DNA of 64,000 nucleotides from Dillenia suffruticosa (Eukaryota; Streptophyta; Magnoliopsida; Dilleniales; Dilleniaceae). Positions 13,394 to 24,909 of the stretch are shown here, one piece after another. Numbering within the stretch: the stretch's first letter is position 1; every line of letters starts with the position of its first letter. Made by a program: the position numbers and the translations under genes. Location of the stretch: NCBI GenBank assembly GCA_033439265.1, contig JAVTVX010000004.1:10582201-10646200 (forward strand), in the 5' to 3' direction. The notes beneath the pieces are model-generated. The model was given only the letters and a program-made list of their open reading frames with translations. It was not told the origin of the DNA and did no database searches.

Positions 13394-14859
13394 ATGATAG
13401 TAATTGAAGACAGGGAGAGAGAAAGTCGCCATTGTTAACATAAAATCAAGATTGTGACACAGAAAGCCTAGCAAAGGCATATGCCTCCTGCCCAGATTGA
13501 TACATAAGTTGGTGAATAAAATGGAATGGATAACATTGAAATCAAAGAATATCCTTAAGACATCAAACTACCCGACGGCTAGGTAGAGTTTAGAATAAAA
13601 GATGAGAAACATAAGATGGTGAAGACAAAATAATACGAAAAAAAGTAAAATTATTCAAGTGAGATGATTTTATCTAGCTTATGCATTCTTGTGGTAAAGC
13701 TTATATTATATCCAGCGAAAGGATTTCAAGTCATGTTTTATTTTTAATTTTTTTTTACTTTCTTTGAGTTACGCGCAACATGCATGACTTATTTTATGAT
13801 AACTTCTCTTCAAAATAAGAAGGAGAACAATAGATACCTGTCCCAGTTATCTTGAACGTCCTGCGTTGTTCTCCAAGTACAAGCTCTGCCTCCTGCCCAA
13901 GTTGCTGGATCCTCTAAACCCTTGACAATATTTAAAAATTTCTATATCTTCATAGAAAATGTTGTTTCCACTTTTTCAAATACAATAGATTAATATTATC
14001 TCATTTCACATTGAATCCTGCAAGCAGCACAACTGAGAGCAAGCATATAGCTTATGTAGTTAAATTACATCGATTTATGCTCTATCATTTGCCAAGATAT
14101 ATCCCAAGTCTGGTAAGAAGTAGACGTATTTTTTTCAAATAGACATAGAAGGTCGACCTACCATTCACACATCGAGAAGAATATGCATCGACCTGAATTA
14201 TCTAGAGCATTGCCCGTCTAAGGATAGTTGCTTAATAAAATTAGTCAAGATGGTAGACACATAAATTTTTTTGGTTTATGTTTCTTTATTGAAGTTGACC
14301 TATCAATATGTAGGTATTGATTCTAACTATGGTGACAGCCCAACATTGATTCTAACTTCACTCTTAACACTCAAAATTACATAATCATTAAACTTGTACT
14401 ATAAGCAAAATTATTCAATTATTTCTTCATAATTACAATTATTAGACCTCTAAATCCAAAATTAAAGGTTCATACACTTAAAGAGAGAGAGACAGAGTTT
14501 AAACAAAAGTTGGAGTGAGTGAAGTGGATGATAAACTACCAATTAATAAGACTGAATCAGTATATGTATGGTGCAAGTACAAGAATGTGCTTCTTTTAAG
14601 TAGCCTGTGACACACATCATATGAGGCCACTTGTTGTTTGTTTAAATTAGCAATTTATTTTAAAATCTCAGCATACAATTGTGAAGATGAGTACCTCCTA
14701 ATCTGGTTGGTGGAGAACTTAATTTTCTAAAGTTTGAAGACAAATTTGGCAATAGTAGAATAATATTAATGTTCAAAATTGTAATAGAAAGAAAAATATA
14801 TCGATAGCATTACAAAATAATGAGGTGATTAACCAGAATATTGCTGAAAATTCAAACCA
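13394..14859. other. Region upstream of TNP2, no coding recognised
   Basis: AT-rich sequence between the TNP2 start exon and the leader-like region. It probably holds introns or untranslated sequence of the transposon gene, but no exon could be supported. Confidence 0.4.
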
Positions 14860-15345
14860 TCAAAGGGCGTTCTAGGGTTCACCTGCAAATTCCGTCTTCT
14901 TATTCCTTTACATGTGATGGGGAAATGCCTTCGATTCTCAAATCAGCCTATAACCAAAGACAGATAATGAAAACCAGAAAGCCAAATTAGGACGCAGAAG
15001 AAACAAATATATGAAATTCAAGGACACAAAACCCTATAATAGCAAGTAGCAGCAATAGTTTCAGAAAATGAAACGAAACCCTAATCTAAGAACCTCAATG
15101 CACCTCAACGCACAGAAAAACCCTAATCTTTCAAAACCAAAAATATCTACTCTCAGTTAATGCCATCACAGATGAAGAGGAAAACCCTAATCACAGACGA
15201 ACCTCGAAGATGCCATCACCATACGCGGGGATGACCCTACAGCATGGAGAAGCTAGGATTTCGTAGATAGAGTTTGTAGGTTATTTTCGACAAGTCAGGG
15301 AAAGAAGAGAGAGAGAGAAGTTTGGAGATACAGATGTGTTGTCAC
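14860..15345 (-). promoter_or_regulatory. Leader-like region of CACTA relic 1
   Basis: On the minus strand, a CT-rich start (15303-15325) is followed by several telobox-like AAACCCTAA/TTAGGGTTT motifs (around 15065-15190) and short ATG-led stretches. This suits the 5' untranslated start of the transposon's transcript, 350-850 bp inside its end. Inferred from position and composition only. Confidence 0.4.
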
Positions 15346-15351
15346 TTAGAA

Positions 15352-15703
15352 AAAAAAAAATTTGTTTGCTTAAGAACACTGACGGATTGCCGATGGACGA
15401 ATCCATTGGTCTATTTTCCCTTAGTAATCCGTCATTAAGTGGCAAATATTCCTGACGGATTATAATCCATCGATAATTCCATCGTTATTCGGTTGCTAAT
15501 CTATCGGAAAGCATTTTTAGAACCCAAATTACCAACAGAATTATATGCTGGTATTTCCGTCAGTAAAGCCATCAATAATACGTCGGTTTTCTATTGGTGA
15601 TTTGGGCTGCTTAAGATTGACTTTTCGAACGTAAATTAGTCAGAAATCTGTCACAATCAGCGATGGATTTTTTTCGTCACTGATAATCCCTTTTGCAGTA
15701 GTG
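15352..15703 (-). mobile_element. 5' terminus of CACTA relic 1 with subterminal repeats
   Basis: The end reads TAGTG at 15699-15703, so on the minus strand the element begins CACTACTGCAAAAGGGATTA. Degenerate copies of TGACGGATT/CCGTC words fill 15375-15675, as expected of En/Spm subterminal binding repeats. It faces the TNP2 gene in the correct orientation. The matching 3' terminus was not found, and the sequence beyond 15703 belongs to another relic copy. Confidence 0.7.
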
Positions 15704-17530
15704 TACTGGTCCAAAATTTTCATTTAAACATACAAAATATTTAAATAATGTTTTAATTTTGGATGAGAATGACTCAAATTTTACAAATCCATTTATTTTC
15801 ATTCAAGAGATCCAAGTTTTCTTTTACCTATATGATCATATAATTTAACAAATACAGTCAACAACTATTTAAAAGAAACTTTACATAAAAAAATTATATA
15901 AAACTTCCTCTATTGCATGATCACGCTCCTAGCCAATAATCATAACGTGCGAAAGAAAACATGTAAATAAATTATCTTGTTTAGGATAAATCTATTCGGG
16001 ATATCAAATTTACAATTCTCTTAGATAACCTATCCCTAGGAGTAAATCTCCTTACCGCTTGTGAGGAACTATTTATATTTTAAGATAACATTTTCTTGAT
16101 TTGTGTCTCTATAATTTTGATTTTGTACTTTTCTATTAATAATGGTCCACATCATTAAGAATTATATACCTGTTCTTGACAAGCAACTCATCAACCATGT
16201 TAACCTAATAAGGAGACAACAAATTTCTCAGTATGTACACATCATTCCCCGAAAGGTATGACCTTATTGAAAAAGTTCCAAACGTTTCTATTCCATAATC
16301 TCTAGATGATCTGGTAAAGTATGAGATGGGTCCATTTTGTAAATCAATATTTGATCCAAGTTCATCAAATACTCTGAACTTGTCAAATCTCTTTCCCTCC
16401 CCCAGAGGCCAGAAGACTTTTAAGAATATGTTCGATTATTACAATTTTCCCTAAAAATGGAAATAATATTAGGTTAGACACGCAACCAACTATAATATTA
16501 TAATAAATCTAAAAGGATTATTTTTAAAATATTTGTTCAAATTTAAAACAATTTTAGATTACAAAAACTAATTTTCAAATGTAAATAATGAGCAAAAATA
16601 CAAATAAATAATGACCGCGAAAAAAAAATTTCCACTTGATTAGCCAAAAATAAGAAAATAATTTTCAAAACTCATATAACAATTTTCAGAATTTTTTCAA
16701 TATTGAAAATAATTTTTCTGTAATTTTAAACAATTTTTTTGTTTAAAAATCTAGAAAAATTATTTTTGAAATTCAAAAATAAATTAAAAATTATAAAAAA
16801 AATCCAGAGAGAATAGAAATTATTTTTGATGAAAATTCCAACAAAAATGGAGGCTACATGTGCCCCCACACACCATCAGGATGAGTTGTCCAAAATGGAC
16901 ACGTGCACACTCTCCTTGGGTGGAACGAGTACTTCACACACTGTCTTCCTAGGTTGTACCGATCACCAAATTTTGGTTACACTCATTTTTGATATTGCTA
17001 AGTTTAGTGGTAGTCACCAATTTTCAATCAAGCATCTCTGGCCTAAGGGGTGGACATCACATGCTGCTGCCGAGAGTGAGGATGGTCATGAGTACTGTTC
17101 ATCTTCTTCCTCAAGTTTTTGGTTTTCAACCCAAATTTCGAACGGTCATATTTTTCTCAATTCTTAATCATTTTTTGTAATATTTATATGGTTTATAATC
17201 ATTTTTCGTGGGGAAACTAATCATATAATTTCATATCATGAAATATAGTAGTTTTTAAGATATGAGTACATTAAATTTCGGTTAAGATTTGTAATATCTT
17301 ATAATATACTCATCAGATGTATAGCAAATTTTGTAGATTTGATCCTCATGTTATGAGCATACGACTATATAAAATTGAGAGCATTCCATTGAACCAACTT
17401 CAAATTGACATTAATTCACCATTAAAAATACGCGTCATTTTTCATATATATATTAAATTCCCTGAAGGGACAAAAAACTACTCAAGAATCTCTGATACCA
17501 ATGAAGGTTTCAAACAAACCAATAAATATC
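15704..17530. mobile_element. Second, diverged CACTA relic copy
   Basis: 15704-17140 repeats 8098-9520 in the same orientation, and 17401-17525 repeats 10803-10930. The roughly 1.3 kb between those points in the first copy is reduced here to about 260 bp. It includes another version of the unknown open frame (16826-17167). CACTA relic 1 appears to have inserted at its edge, at 15703/15704. Confidence 0.65.
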
Positions 17531-18366
17531 ATTTTTATGTGAAAAATTTTTGGATCTTAAACGTGTTAAAATCACAAACCTCTTTTTAACGGATGGGTGT
17601 TCTAGGTCGAGAGCATATTACAAAATTAGATAACACTCTATTGTTCCATAATCCAAATATCTTATTTAAATCAACGATCAATATTTTACAATCCCTCTAT
17701 TTACAATGTGAGAAATTTCCCTCTTTCACTCACCCACGAAACATGGCTTCTCACTTTGTCATAGTCAAACTCAAAAAAAGAGTTGTAGGCCCTCCCCTCT
17801 ATTTCAAGTTCATATACAAAAGACGGGGGTTGTGTTTTCATTTCCAAAAATAAAGGGGGTTTATTAGGGAGAGAGAGAGAGGGAGTTGGGAGATTGAGGG
17901 GTGGTTACGAAAAAAACACCCCACCCTCTCATTTTTAATTCAAATTCAAAATTGGTAGGGATTAGGGTCTACCCACATGGGCGGACCCACCCCATTTTCC
18001 AACATACCGATATTCAACAATTGGATCAACTCAGCCTTGGTTGAGTAGTACAAGTATGATAGCCTAATAATTAGTACTACACTAACTCATACCCTACTTC
18101 AAGGAATTTTTGAAGTGCTTTGAAGGTACCATGCGCAGTCGTTATCTTAAATCAGTGAATTATTTCTTGTCTTGTTGTTTAAAAAATTTTCTCCAAATAT
18201 TTTAACACATACTTAAAAATAGAACCATAAAATAGAAAGAAAAATATATACTTAGAAAATTCTAATTGAATGCAAAATAATTTGAACATATGTAATCACA
18301 AAGTTTTATTCCATTGCGATGTATCGGTTACATGAATTTTTATATATCATTATATTCTATTTCATT
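17531..18366. other. Unassigned; GA run at 17869-17882
   Basis: Contains an open frame at 17593-17853 with no recognisable domain, a short GA run, and GC-richer sequence near 17980. It may be the remains of another repeat, but no ends are visible. 18120-18366 pairs with 52734-52980. Confidence 0.4.
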
Positions 18367-18589
18367 CACTACAAAATAAATGACTTATTCAGACGGACGA
18401 AAATCGTCCGGTAAATCAACTAAAACCATTTGCAGATATTTCTCCAACGGATAGGATTTTAGTTGGCTATACACCCATCAGAATAGGTTTATACTGACAA
18501 TCTTAATTATCGTTGGAGCATGTCATATATTTATAGTGACGGTCAGAAAGTGTTGGTAAAATTAAGCTAAGTATGGGTAAAAATTACTA

Positions 18590-18990
18590 TATTTTATCAT
18601 CAGTTACCATTCAGTTACTACTTGGTTACTACTCACTTATTACTTGATTTTGATTACCACTCGGTTACGACTCGATTATTATCACTTGGTTAGCATAAGT
18701 ATTATCTTTTATCGTCGGTTACTACATAACTGTTAAGAAATGTAACTGCCATTTAGAAACGGTTATTTATATGTTAGGAAATGTTATGACTTTTATTATC
18801 GGTTATCACTCGATTACTACTCGGTTACCACAATTGTTACCCTTTATCGTCGATTAGTCATTTATGGTCGGTTAGTACATATATTCATACGTTATATCGG
18901 TTACTACAGTCATTTATCCGTTAGCAAATGTTACTATTTCATCAGTTATCACATATTGTACGATTACCACATATGCTGACATTTTAGGAA
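18590..18990. repeat. Subterminal repeats, TCGGTTAC/TCGATTAC family
   Basis: Roughly 15 or more degenerate copies of a word like TCGGTTACTACT lie within 400 bp, starting about 220 bp from the CACTA end. Clustered short repeats just inside the ends are transposase-binding sites in En/Spm elements. The mirror cluster is 52140-52560. Confidence 0.65.
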
Positions 18991-19439
18991 ATGTTATAAA
19001 CTATAAAATAAAGAAATTACTAAAATAATATAATATCTTGTATTATTGAGAATGATTGATACATTAATAGAATAAGAAAAAAAATATTACATATCAAATA
19101 ACTGTATATCTTCTCCTCTTCTCTTCAGCATATCTTCTGTCCCAAAAATGCTTGAGTCGCAGCATCAACTTTCATGTCAATCTATTCATAAAAAGGGCTA
19201 TAAAAAATATTATCTTTTCTGGATGGACTATGTCAATCCATTCATAAAAATAAAAATTGTTATAAATAAAAATATTACATTTTGGATGCAGTCACTTAGA
19301 GATAATGATTGTTGGTTGGGAGTTAAGAATACAAATAATTTGGATTATTATTAAAAGCAAAAATGAAATTGAAATTAGTAATATTGTGTGAAAACAAAGA
19401 AATAACATTCGTACTTAAATCTGAACTAAACCAGATGAT

Positions 19440-19715
19440 TGAGTTTCTTCAAAGTCAAGTTGCTCTAGGATGGTTGTGATTCTTCAAAAATACTCATCCT
19501 TCGTTTAATTCATCCAAAATGAGTACAAGCTGTGAAAATTTAAAATATTTCAAAATATAATATAATCCAAATTTTATTTAAAAAAATATGTAATTACCTG
19601 TTTCACGAAAATTTTGGTTGATTCACAAGCAAGAGCTTTGAGCGGAGAGGAGAGGTTTTGAGGGGAGGAAAGGAAAGAGGGTTCAGAGGAATGATTTATA
19701 GAAGATTTGGTTTAT
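19440..19715 (-). promoter_or_regulatory. Promoter-leader-intron module of CACTA 2
   Basis: On the minus strand: a TATAAA-like box (about 19692-19702), a CT-rich leader, a donor CAG/GTAATTA (19597), an acceptor TTTTCACAG (19530), then a second exon opening with a ten-residue frame MSIFEESQPS. The 68-bp intron has canonical GT-AG ends. The matching module in the other arm (51417-51700) keeps all of these signals. Confidence 0.45.
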
Positions 19716-20094
19716 TTTACCGCCCAAATAAAGTTTCAAAATTTTCAAAAGCCCGTCAATTTTTCTTGCTTTTTTTTAACCTTTTTATCGCCTTTAGATC
19801 ATCAAGTTTTTACCATCTTAGAGTTTAATTTCATCTTAATCTACCGCTCTTTTTTTTTATTATATTATCAAAGATTTTATATTTTCATTTGTATTTTTGT
19901 TTATGTTACCAACTATTACTACAACATTACAACATTGTTACTATGTTATGTTATAATATTATTACTAAATTATATTAAAAACATTTAATTATATATTATT
20001 ACATTATTTAAATTAATAATATTAATTATACCATTATTCTACATAATTCATATTTAAAATTTTTTATATATTAATTATAGCATTATTGATTGAA

Positions 20095-20305
20095 AGACCG
20101 GTGCTCGCCCCATGACGCATGCCTACACGGGCGCCTACGCGGCATGCATGGTGGCCCATGCAAATGTGTGCGTGGGCGCCCACATGGCATGAGTAGCATA
20201 TGCCCCCACATAGGGCAACAACGCATGCAAGCGCCTGCACGGACGCCCGGCTATGCCAACGCGGGCGCCCTAGTATGGGGCATGCACGTACGGAAACGCC
20301 TCGTA
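20095..20305. repeat. GC-rich GGGCGCC island
   Basis: A sharply GC-rich block in very AT-rich surroundings, built of repeated GGGCGCC, CATGC and GCATGC words, many of them self-complementary. The mirror copy is 50815-51030 and a related, longer island is 28020-28440. The open frames across it look like composition artefacts. Confidence 0.6.
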
Positions 20306-20866
20306 AATTAATATATTATTAAATTATTAATTTATATATTACTATTTTAAATTATTAATATTATTATTTAAAAATTATAATAATATTTAATCAATCTAGC
20401 AATTCTCACAAAAATTAGGCGGTAAATTTTGTTAAAGTCCCAAAAACATTTTACATTTTGGTATTAATCAGTCGCCAAAATTTTATATTTGTTTTTTGTT
20501 TCAACCGCAAAAAATTTAGTTTTAGTGCCAAATTATCATGTTACTTACTCGCTATATGTCTATTTCTCTTTTTTTTTTCTTTTTTACTCACTTTGTTTGC
20601 TTTTATTTAAACAAAACAATCTATAATAATTATTGAATTAAATTGACTTTGTGTTAGGAAAATCAAACCACCTTACCATTAAATTCAAATAAAATTCATT
20701 AAAATTCATTGTCTCATTATGGTTGGAAGATAATATGATAGCTTTAACAAAATTAATCAAACAACATGAAAAATAAAATTATATGATATTCTACCTTTCA
20801 CAAAATTGGAACGAAAATTTTGGATTACTTTGTTGTCAAATTTTGTTAAACTACTTGTAGGATTAA

Positions 20867-21073
20867 TGTAACACACAAAAAAAAAAAATATACAGCAGCG
20901 AAGTGCTGCGTTTTGAGACAAACCGCAACACCCCCGCCCAATTGGGGATTAGGGCTTTTAGCCCCAATCCTTCTCTCTCTCACTTCATCTCTCTCTCTCC
21001 CCGATTCTGCCTCCCTCTCCTCCCCTGCGGCCACCGCTTGCTCTACCGCATAATTGCTCCCGCCGCCTCCTTC

Positions 21074-21105
<32 letters not shown>

Positions 21106-23204
21106 CTTTGCTTCTCTCTTTTCCCGATCTCCCCGCCGCCGCGTCTTTCTCTCTCCCGCTACCATCCTCCGCCGAGCGCGAGCGCGCACTACGTGAGCCC
21201 TAGTGCGCCCCTGTGCGCCTCTGCACGCTCCTGCACGAGCGCCAGCGCGCCCTTGCGCACCCCAGCACGAGTTCCTCTACACCAGCACACCCTTGCGCGC
21301 CTTTGCACAAGCACACTGCACGCTCCAACCCAAGCGCTCCAGCTTGCGAGCGCGAGCCCTAGTCCTAGCCCGGGAGCGCGCCAGCCCGCGAAGGCCCGTG
21401 ATAGTCCGTGAGCCTTTGCGAAGGTAAATGACTCAAAGTTTTGATTTTCGTATTAGGGTTTCGAATTTCTTTAGTAATTGGACTTAAATTATTCACAATT
21501 GTTTTGAATTTGGAAACATTTAGGTTTTAGACCAAACCGACGGGCAAACGAAAGCTAGATCTGAGATCCGAGGAGCCCTAGGTGAGAGAAATGGAATCTC
21601 TGCAGCCTTTGGATAAACTTTGTCAAATTAGGTAGTATTGGTTGGAAAGAAATTGAAGATCAATTACTAGACCCTTATTTGATATCGAATTGTGATGAGT
21701 AATTAGGAAAATCTCATTGGAGACTCGAGCAGTCAGATTTGAATTGGCTTTGAAAATAGGGAGTGATCACCCTCCCGTATACTGTGAGTGAGATTTATTT
21801 CAATGCTTTTGTTTAATATGTAACCCATGTTTTACAATATTTGATAAAGGAGCATAATTTGTAGCGTGTTTGAAATGTTTTGACTGATTTTGAAATTGAT
21901 TTTTGTGAACTGATGGAGTATCCAAAAACAGTGTTGAAATATGAAAATTATGCATCCACGTGTTGAAACGTATAATGTGTCATTTTATGCTATATGTTGC
22001 ATTTGGTTTGTGAACCTGATTTCGGCATATTTTGATATGATATTGGTTTTGGCCTTGAGGGCTTTGATATGTATTGTTCCGTAGCTACGGAAGACACCGT
22101 GAGAGACGCTTTGGTGGCATCCGGATACGCCTAGGCCTAAGGTATCCCATGAGTTGTCGTGATTTGATTATCGACACGGTACTAGCCAGGTTAAACCCAA
22201 AAGGAGGAGGATTTGGATTTGGATTTGGATATCCTCTCCAAGTCTAGCACCTGGACGAGGTTCGTCACCAACGCCGAGGTAGAGAGCACTTTAAATAAAC
22301 TTGCATATAACACCCCCGGTGTGCCTGTCATAGGTCGCGGTAAACCTCTGCCAAGACTCTTTCAGCTGATAGCACTATAATTTTAATGACAGTGCTTTGG
22401 ATACATATTTGACTTGAAATACGTGCTAATGATATATTGTTGAAATGAAAAGCATGATGACTTGAAATATGATTTATATACTTATGTTTTGACACTCCAG
22501 TTTCACATTTCATATTGGACGATTACATGACCCACTCACTCACTGAGTATTCTTTCCCGAATACTCACCCCTCATTTCCCTTTTGTTTCAGAGATAGTAT
22601 TTGACAAGGAGCGTTGCTTTTAGAACGCTCAGTATCTTTGGGAGATCTGGTCTGGACTTGAGGAGTCATTGTGTATTTTCGCTGCAAATTTGTATTGGTG
22701 ATGTATATGTATTTTGAGGTTTATAGATGACCATTTTATAATTCTGGGACGACTGTATAGATATGGACATTTAAATTATGGAACTCTCATGTTACTGCAT
22801 AACACTGCATTAAGGCTTTTCTTTTTCGTTGTGTATGTATTTGGGAATGTGTTATGTCTTAGAAGTGTACTCTAGGATCGCTCGGTGCCACCTCTAAATC
22901 ACAGGAGGGGCGACTGGCGGCTGTCCATGCCTTTGACGGGGGCATGGCAGTAGAGGTCTATGGCTAGGTTGTTGGAAATTTTTATAAGCTTGCGTTATCT
23001 GGATGTTGGTTGTGAGATTGGTTGATTTTGAGGAGGTCGGGATGACCAGTTGATTATATTATAAGATGGTTGTGATTTATACAGGATAAATTATATTTGA
23101 AAAACCTCCGAAATATGGGGAGATTTTGTCTGATTTTCTGTAAAAATACAGCCGGCATTTAGGATAACGGGCTGCTGTTTATGATCCCGGTTCGAGACGT
23201 GACA
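20867..23204 (+). mobile_element. 5' LTR of left Tekay copy
   Basis: Starts TGTAACAC and ends CGTGACA. Order: AT-rich start, double hairpin (20903-20969), CT run, TTC microsatellite (about 21082-21110), GC-rich block to 21420, long AT-rich remainder. 2338 bp. Confidence 0.9.
20903..20969 (+). promoter_or_regulatory. Double hairpin in LTR
   Basis: 20903-20929 has arms GTGCTGCGTTTTG and CAAACCGCAAC. 20947-20969 has arms GATTAGGGCT and AGCCCCAATC around TTT. Confidence 0.6.
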
Positions 23205-23211
23205 GTTGGAT

Positions 23212-23223
23212 TGGTATCAGAGC
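23212..23223 (+). other. Primer binding site (tRNA-Met type)
   Basis: TGGTATCAGAGC lies eight bases after the LTR end. It matches the sequence complementary to the 3' end of plant initiator tRNA-Met, used to prime minus-strand synthesis. Confidence 0.85.
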
Positions 23224-23513
23224 GACTTGGTTGAAAGCTATGTAGAAAGAGAGTCTTGAAAACATTCCCGCGTGTGTTGGTGTTTAAAGTCCTCAATGCA
23301 TGAGAGTTTCATATAGTCATGAAGTCCCAGTACATGGTCATAGGTATATGAGTTCATCTATGTTATGGGAGTTGGATACATGACGCATCTAACCCATTAT
23401 TTTCACATCCAATTACCTTGAATTATAGTTCAATTCTTGTAGGGGGTTAGTTATGGAGAAACTAACCCTGATTTATGAATGTCTATCTAATAAAAGTATA
23501 TCCTTTTTGCAGA

Positions 23514-24905
23514 ATTATGCTACCCAGACGTGGTAGAAGAGGTGTTAGATTCACATCACTTGAGGGTCGGTTAGTGCCAGATGCACCTCGGGCACCCGAG
23601 ACCCCACGAGTACCAGAGGAATTAGACGAGCCGAAGGATCGTACCTCGACTCGCGTGCCACCACCGGCACCTACTCAGCCAGTTGCTTAGGCTGAGACTC
23701 CTGTACCCACCCTCGACACCTTTCGTCAGGTGTACGAGTGGTACGCTTCGTATGGGATACAGATTCCACCCCTACCATCTCCTACAGCGGCGCCTGTACC
23801 TACAGCAGCGTCAATTCCTTCGGCACCGGTTCCACCGCCAGTGGCCGGTCCTTCTACTTTGTCCGAGCTGAGTGAGACCACATCGGCTGTTCCTAGACAG
23901 GTACATGAGTTGACTCAGTTGGTTAAGGAGGCCCGTCAGCTGGGGTGCACCGATTTCACCGGGCTTGGTGATGCTACGGCAGCCAAGCATTGGATCAATC
24001 GCACCGTAGGATTTTGACTAATCTGGGGATTAGAGAGGAGCTCTGCCTGAAAGTAGCACAACGATTATTAGAAGGAGAGGCCCTCTTATGGTGGGAGACC
24101 CTCACTGATGAGGCGACAGAGTCACTGCGGTGGGACGACTTCTTTCGGGAGTTTGACTGCAGATTCTTCCCACTCTACCAGTAAAACCGGATGAGGTCAG
24201 AGTTGGGACGACTTACACAGGGGTCCAGATCTGTCTCAGAGTATGAAGCAGACATGCAGAGACTTGCCGCATTTGTACCAGATCTGGCCACACCTCAATA
24301 ATTGCGTTTCAAATTCGGGGACGGTCTTAGCCTCAGCATAAAGAGGTATATGACTGTTACTCCATAGTTTACATTGACTGAGGTGATAGACTCTACTCAC
24401 CGCGCGGAGGCCTTGGTCCGCGCAAAGACTAAGCAGAGAGAGAGTAGAGAGCAGAAAAGAAAGAAGAGCAGTCTTATTTTGTCGAAAACTCCAAGAGGGG
24501 CAGGGGATCCAGTTCGTACAAAGGCGGATTTGGATCTGGATTTTCTAAGCTGGGACGGGGACAGTACTTCCAAGGGTTTAAACAGCCCGCTCCGACTCAC
24601 CCTACACAGTTTACTACTCAGTGACACCCTTATTACCGCAGGTGCAGTCGGTCCCATCCGAGTGGAGCTTGTTCATGACAGTCACTTGCTTCCACTGTGG
24701 GAAGCCGAGGCATATTAGGAATTCTTGCCCTGAGTTAGGACTCGAAGGACAGAGTTCACTGAACCACACTAGTAGTCCTCGTATGGGACAGCAGGGGCAG
24801 CCTGCTCGACCAGCAGTTTCTACTCGCAGGGTGACCACCGGGAGTAACACAGTATAGACCCAGGCAAAACAGCAGCCTAGGGCTCAGGCCCAGGTTTATG
24901 CCATT
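23514..24905 (+). pseudogene. Tekay gag region (fossil)
   Basis: Starts MLPRRGRRGVRFTSLEG. It contains a retrotransposon-gag core (EELCLKVAQRLLEGEALLWW) and a CCHC zinc knuckle (CFHCGKPRHIRNSC at about 24685-24726). It would encode the capsid-like and nucleocapsid protein. Broken in several places; the right-arm copy is about 46165-47500. Confidence 0.8.
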
Positions 24906-24909
24906 GCAT

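Larger units (their letters stand above)
13391..18116. repeat. 4.7-kb block present only in the left arm
   Basis: The right arm passes directly from the equivalent of 13391 to 18117. The triplet GCT lies at both breakpoints (13391-13393 and 18117-18119) and once at the right-arm join (52982-52984 as AGC). The block carries the 5' part of CACTA relic 1 plus a second relic copy, so loss from the right arm is more likely than gain in the left. Confidence 0.8.
18367..20866. mobile_element. CACTA element 2, terminal part (left copy)
   Basis: It begins CACTACAAAATAAATGACTT at 18367, a typical CACTA end, and continues rightwards. The twin end TAGTG is at 52729-52733. Inside are subterminal repeats (18590-18990), a promoter and leader module pointing back to this end (19440-19715), and a GC-rich island (20095-20305). 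A Tekay element interrupts it at 20866/20867 and it probably resumes at 26809. No transposase is visible, so this may be a non-autonomous or heavily decayed element. Its far terminus was not found. Confidence 0.65.
2338..24905. repeat. Left arm of giant inverted repeat
   Basis: Read in reverse complement, this stretch matches about 46165-64000. Anchors are 2444-6291 with 60087-63894, 6292-13391 with 52984-60086, 18119-20866 with 50264-52980, 20867-23204 with 47784-50263, and 23205-24905 with about 46165-47783. The left edge may lie further out, because the partner arm leaves the window while still matching. Mismatch by eye is about 4-6% in most places checked and about 1% near 12600-13210. 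Transposon insertions with identical target duplications occur in both arms, so they predate the duplication. Confidence 0.95.

Noticed and set aside
20090-20311. 73-codon frame across the GC-rich island
   Set aside because: Composition-driven; the mirror copy changes the words freely and no family is recognised.
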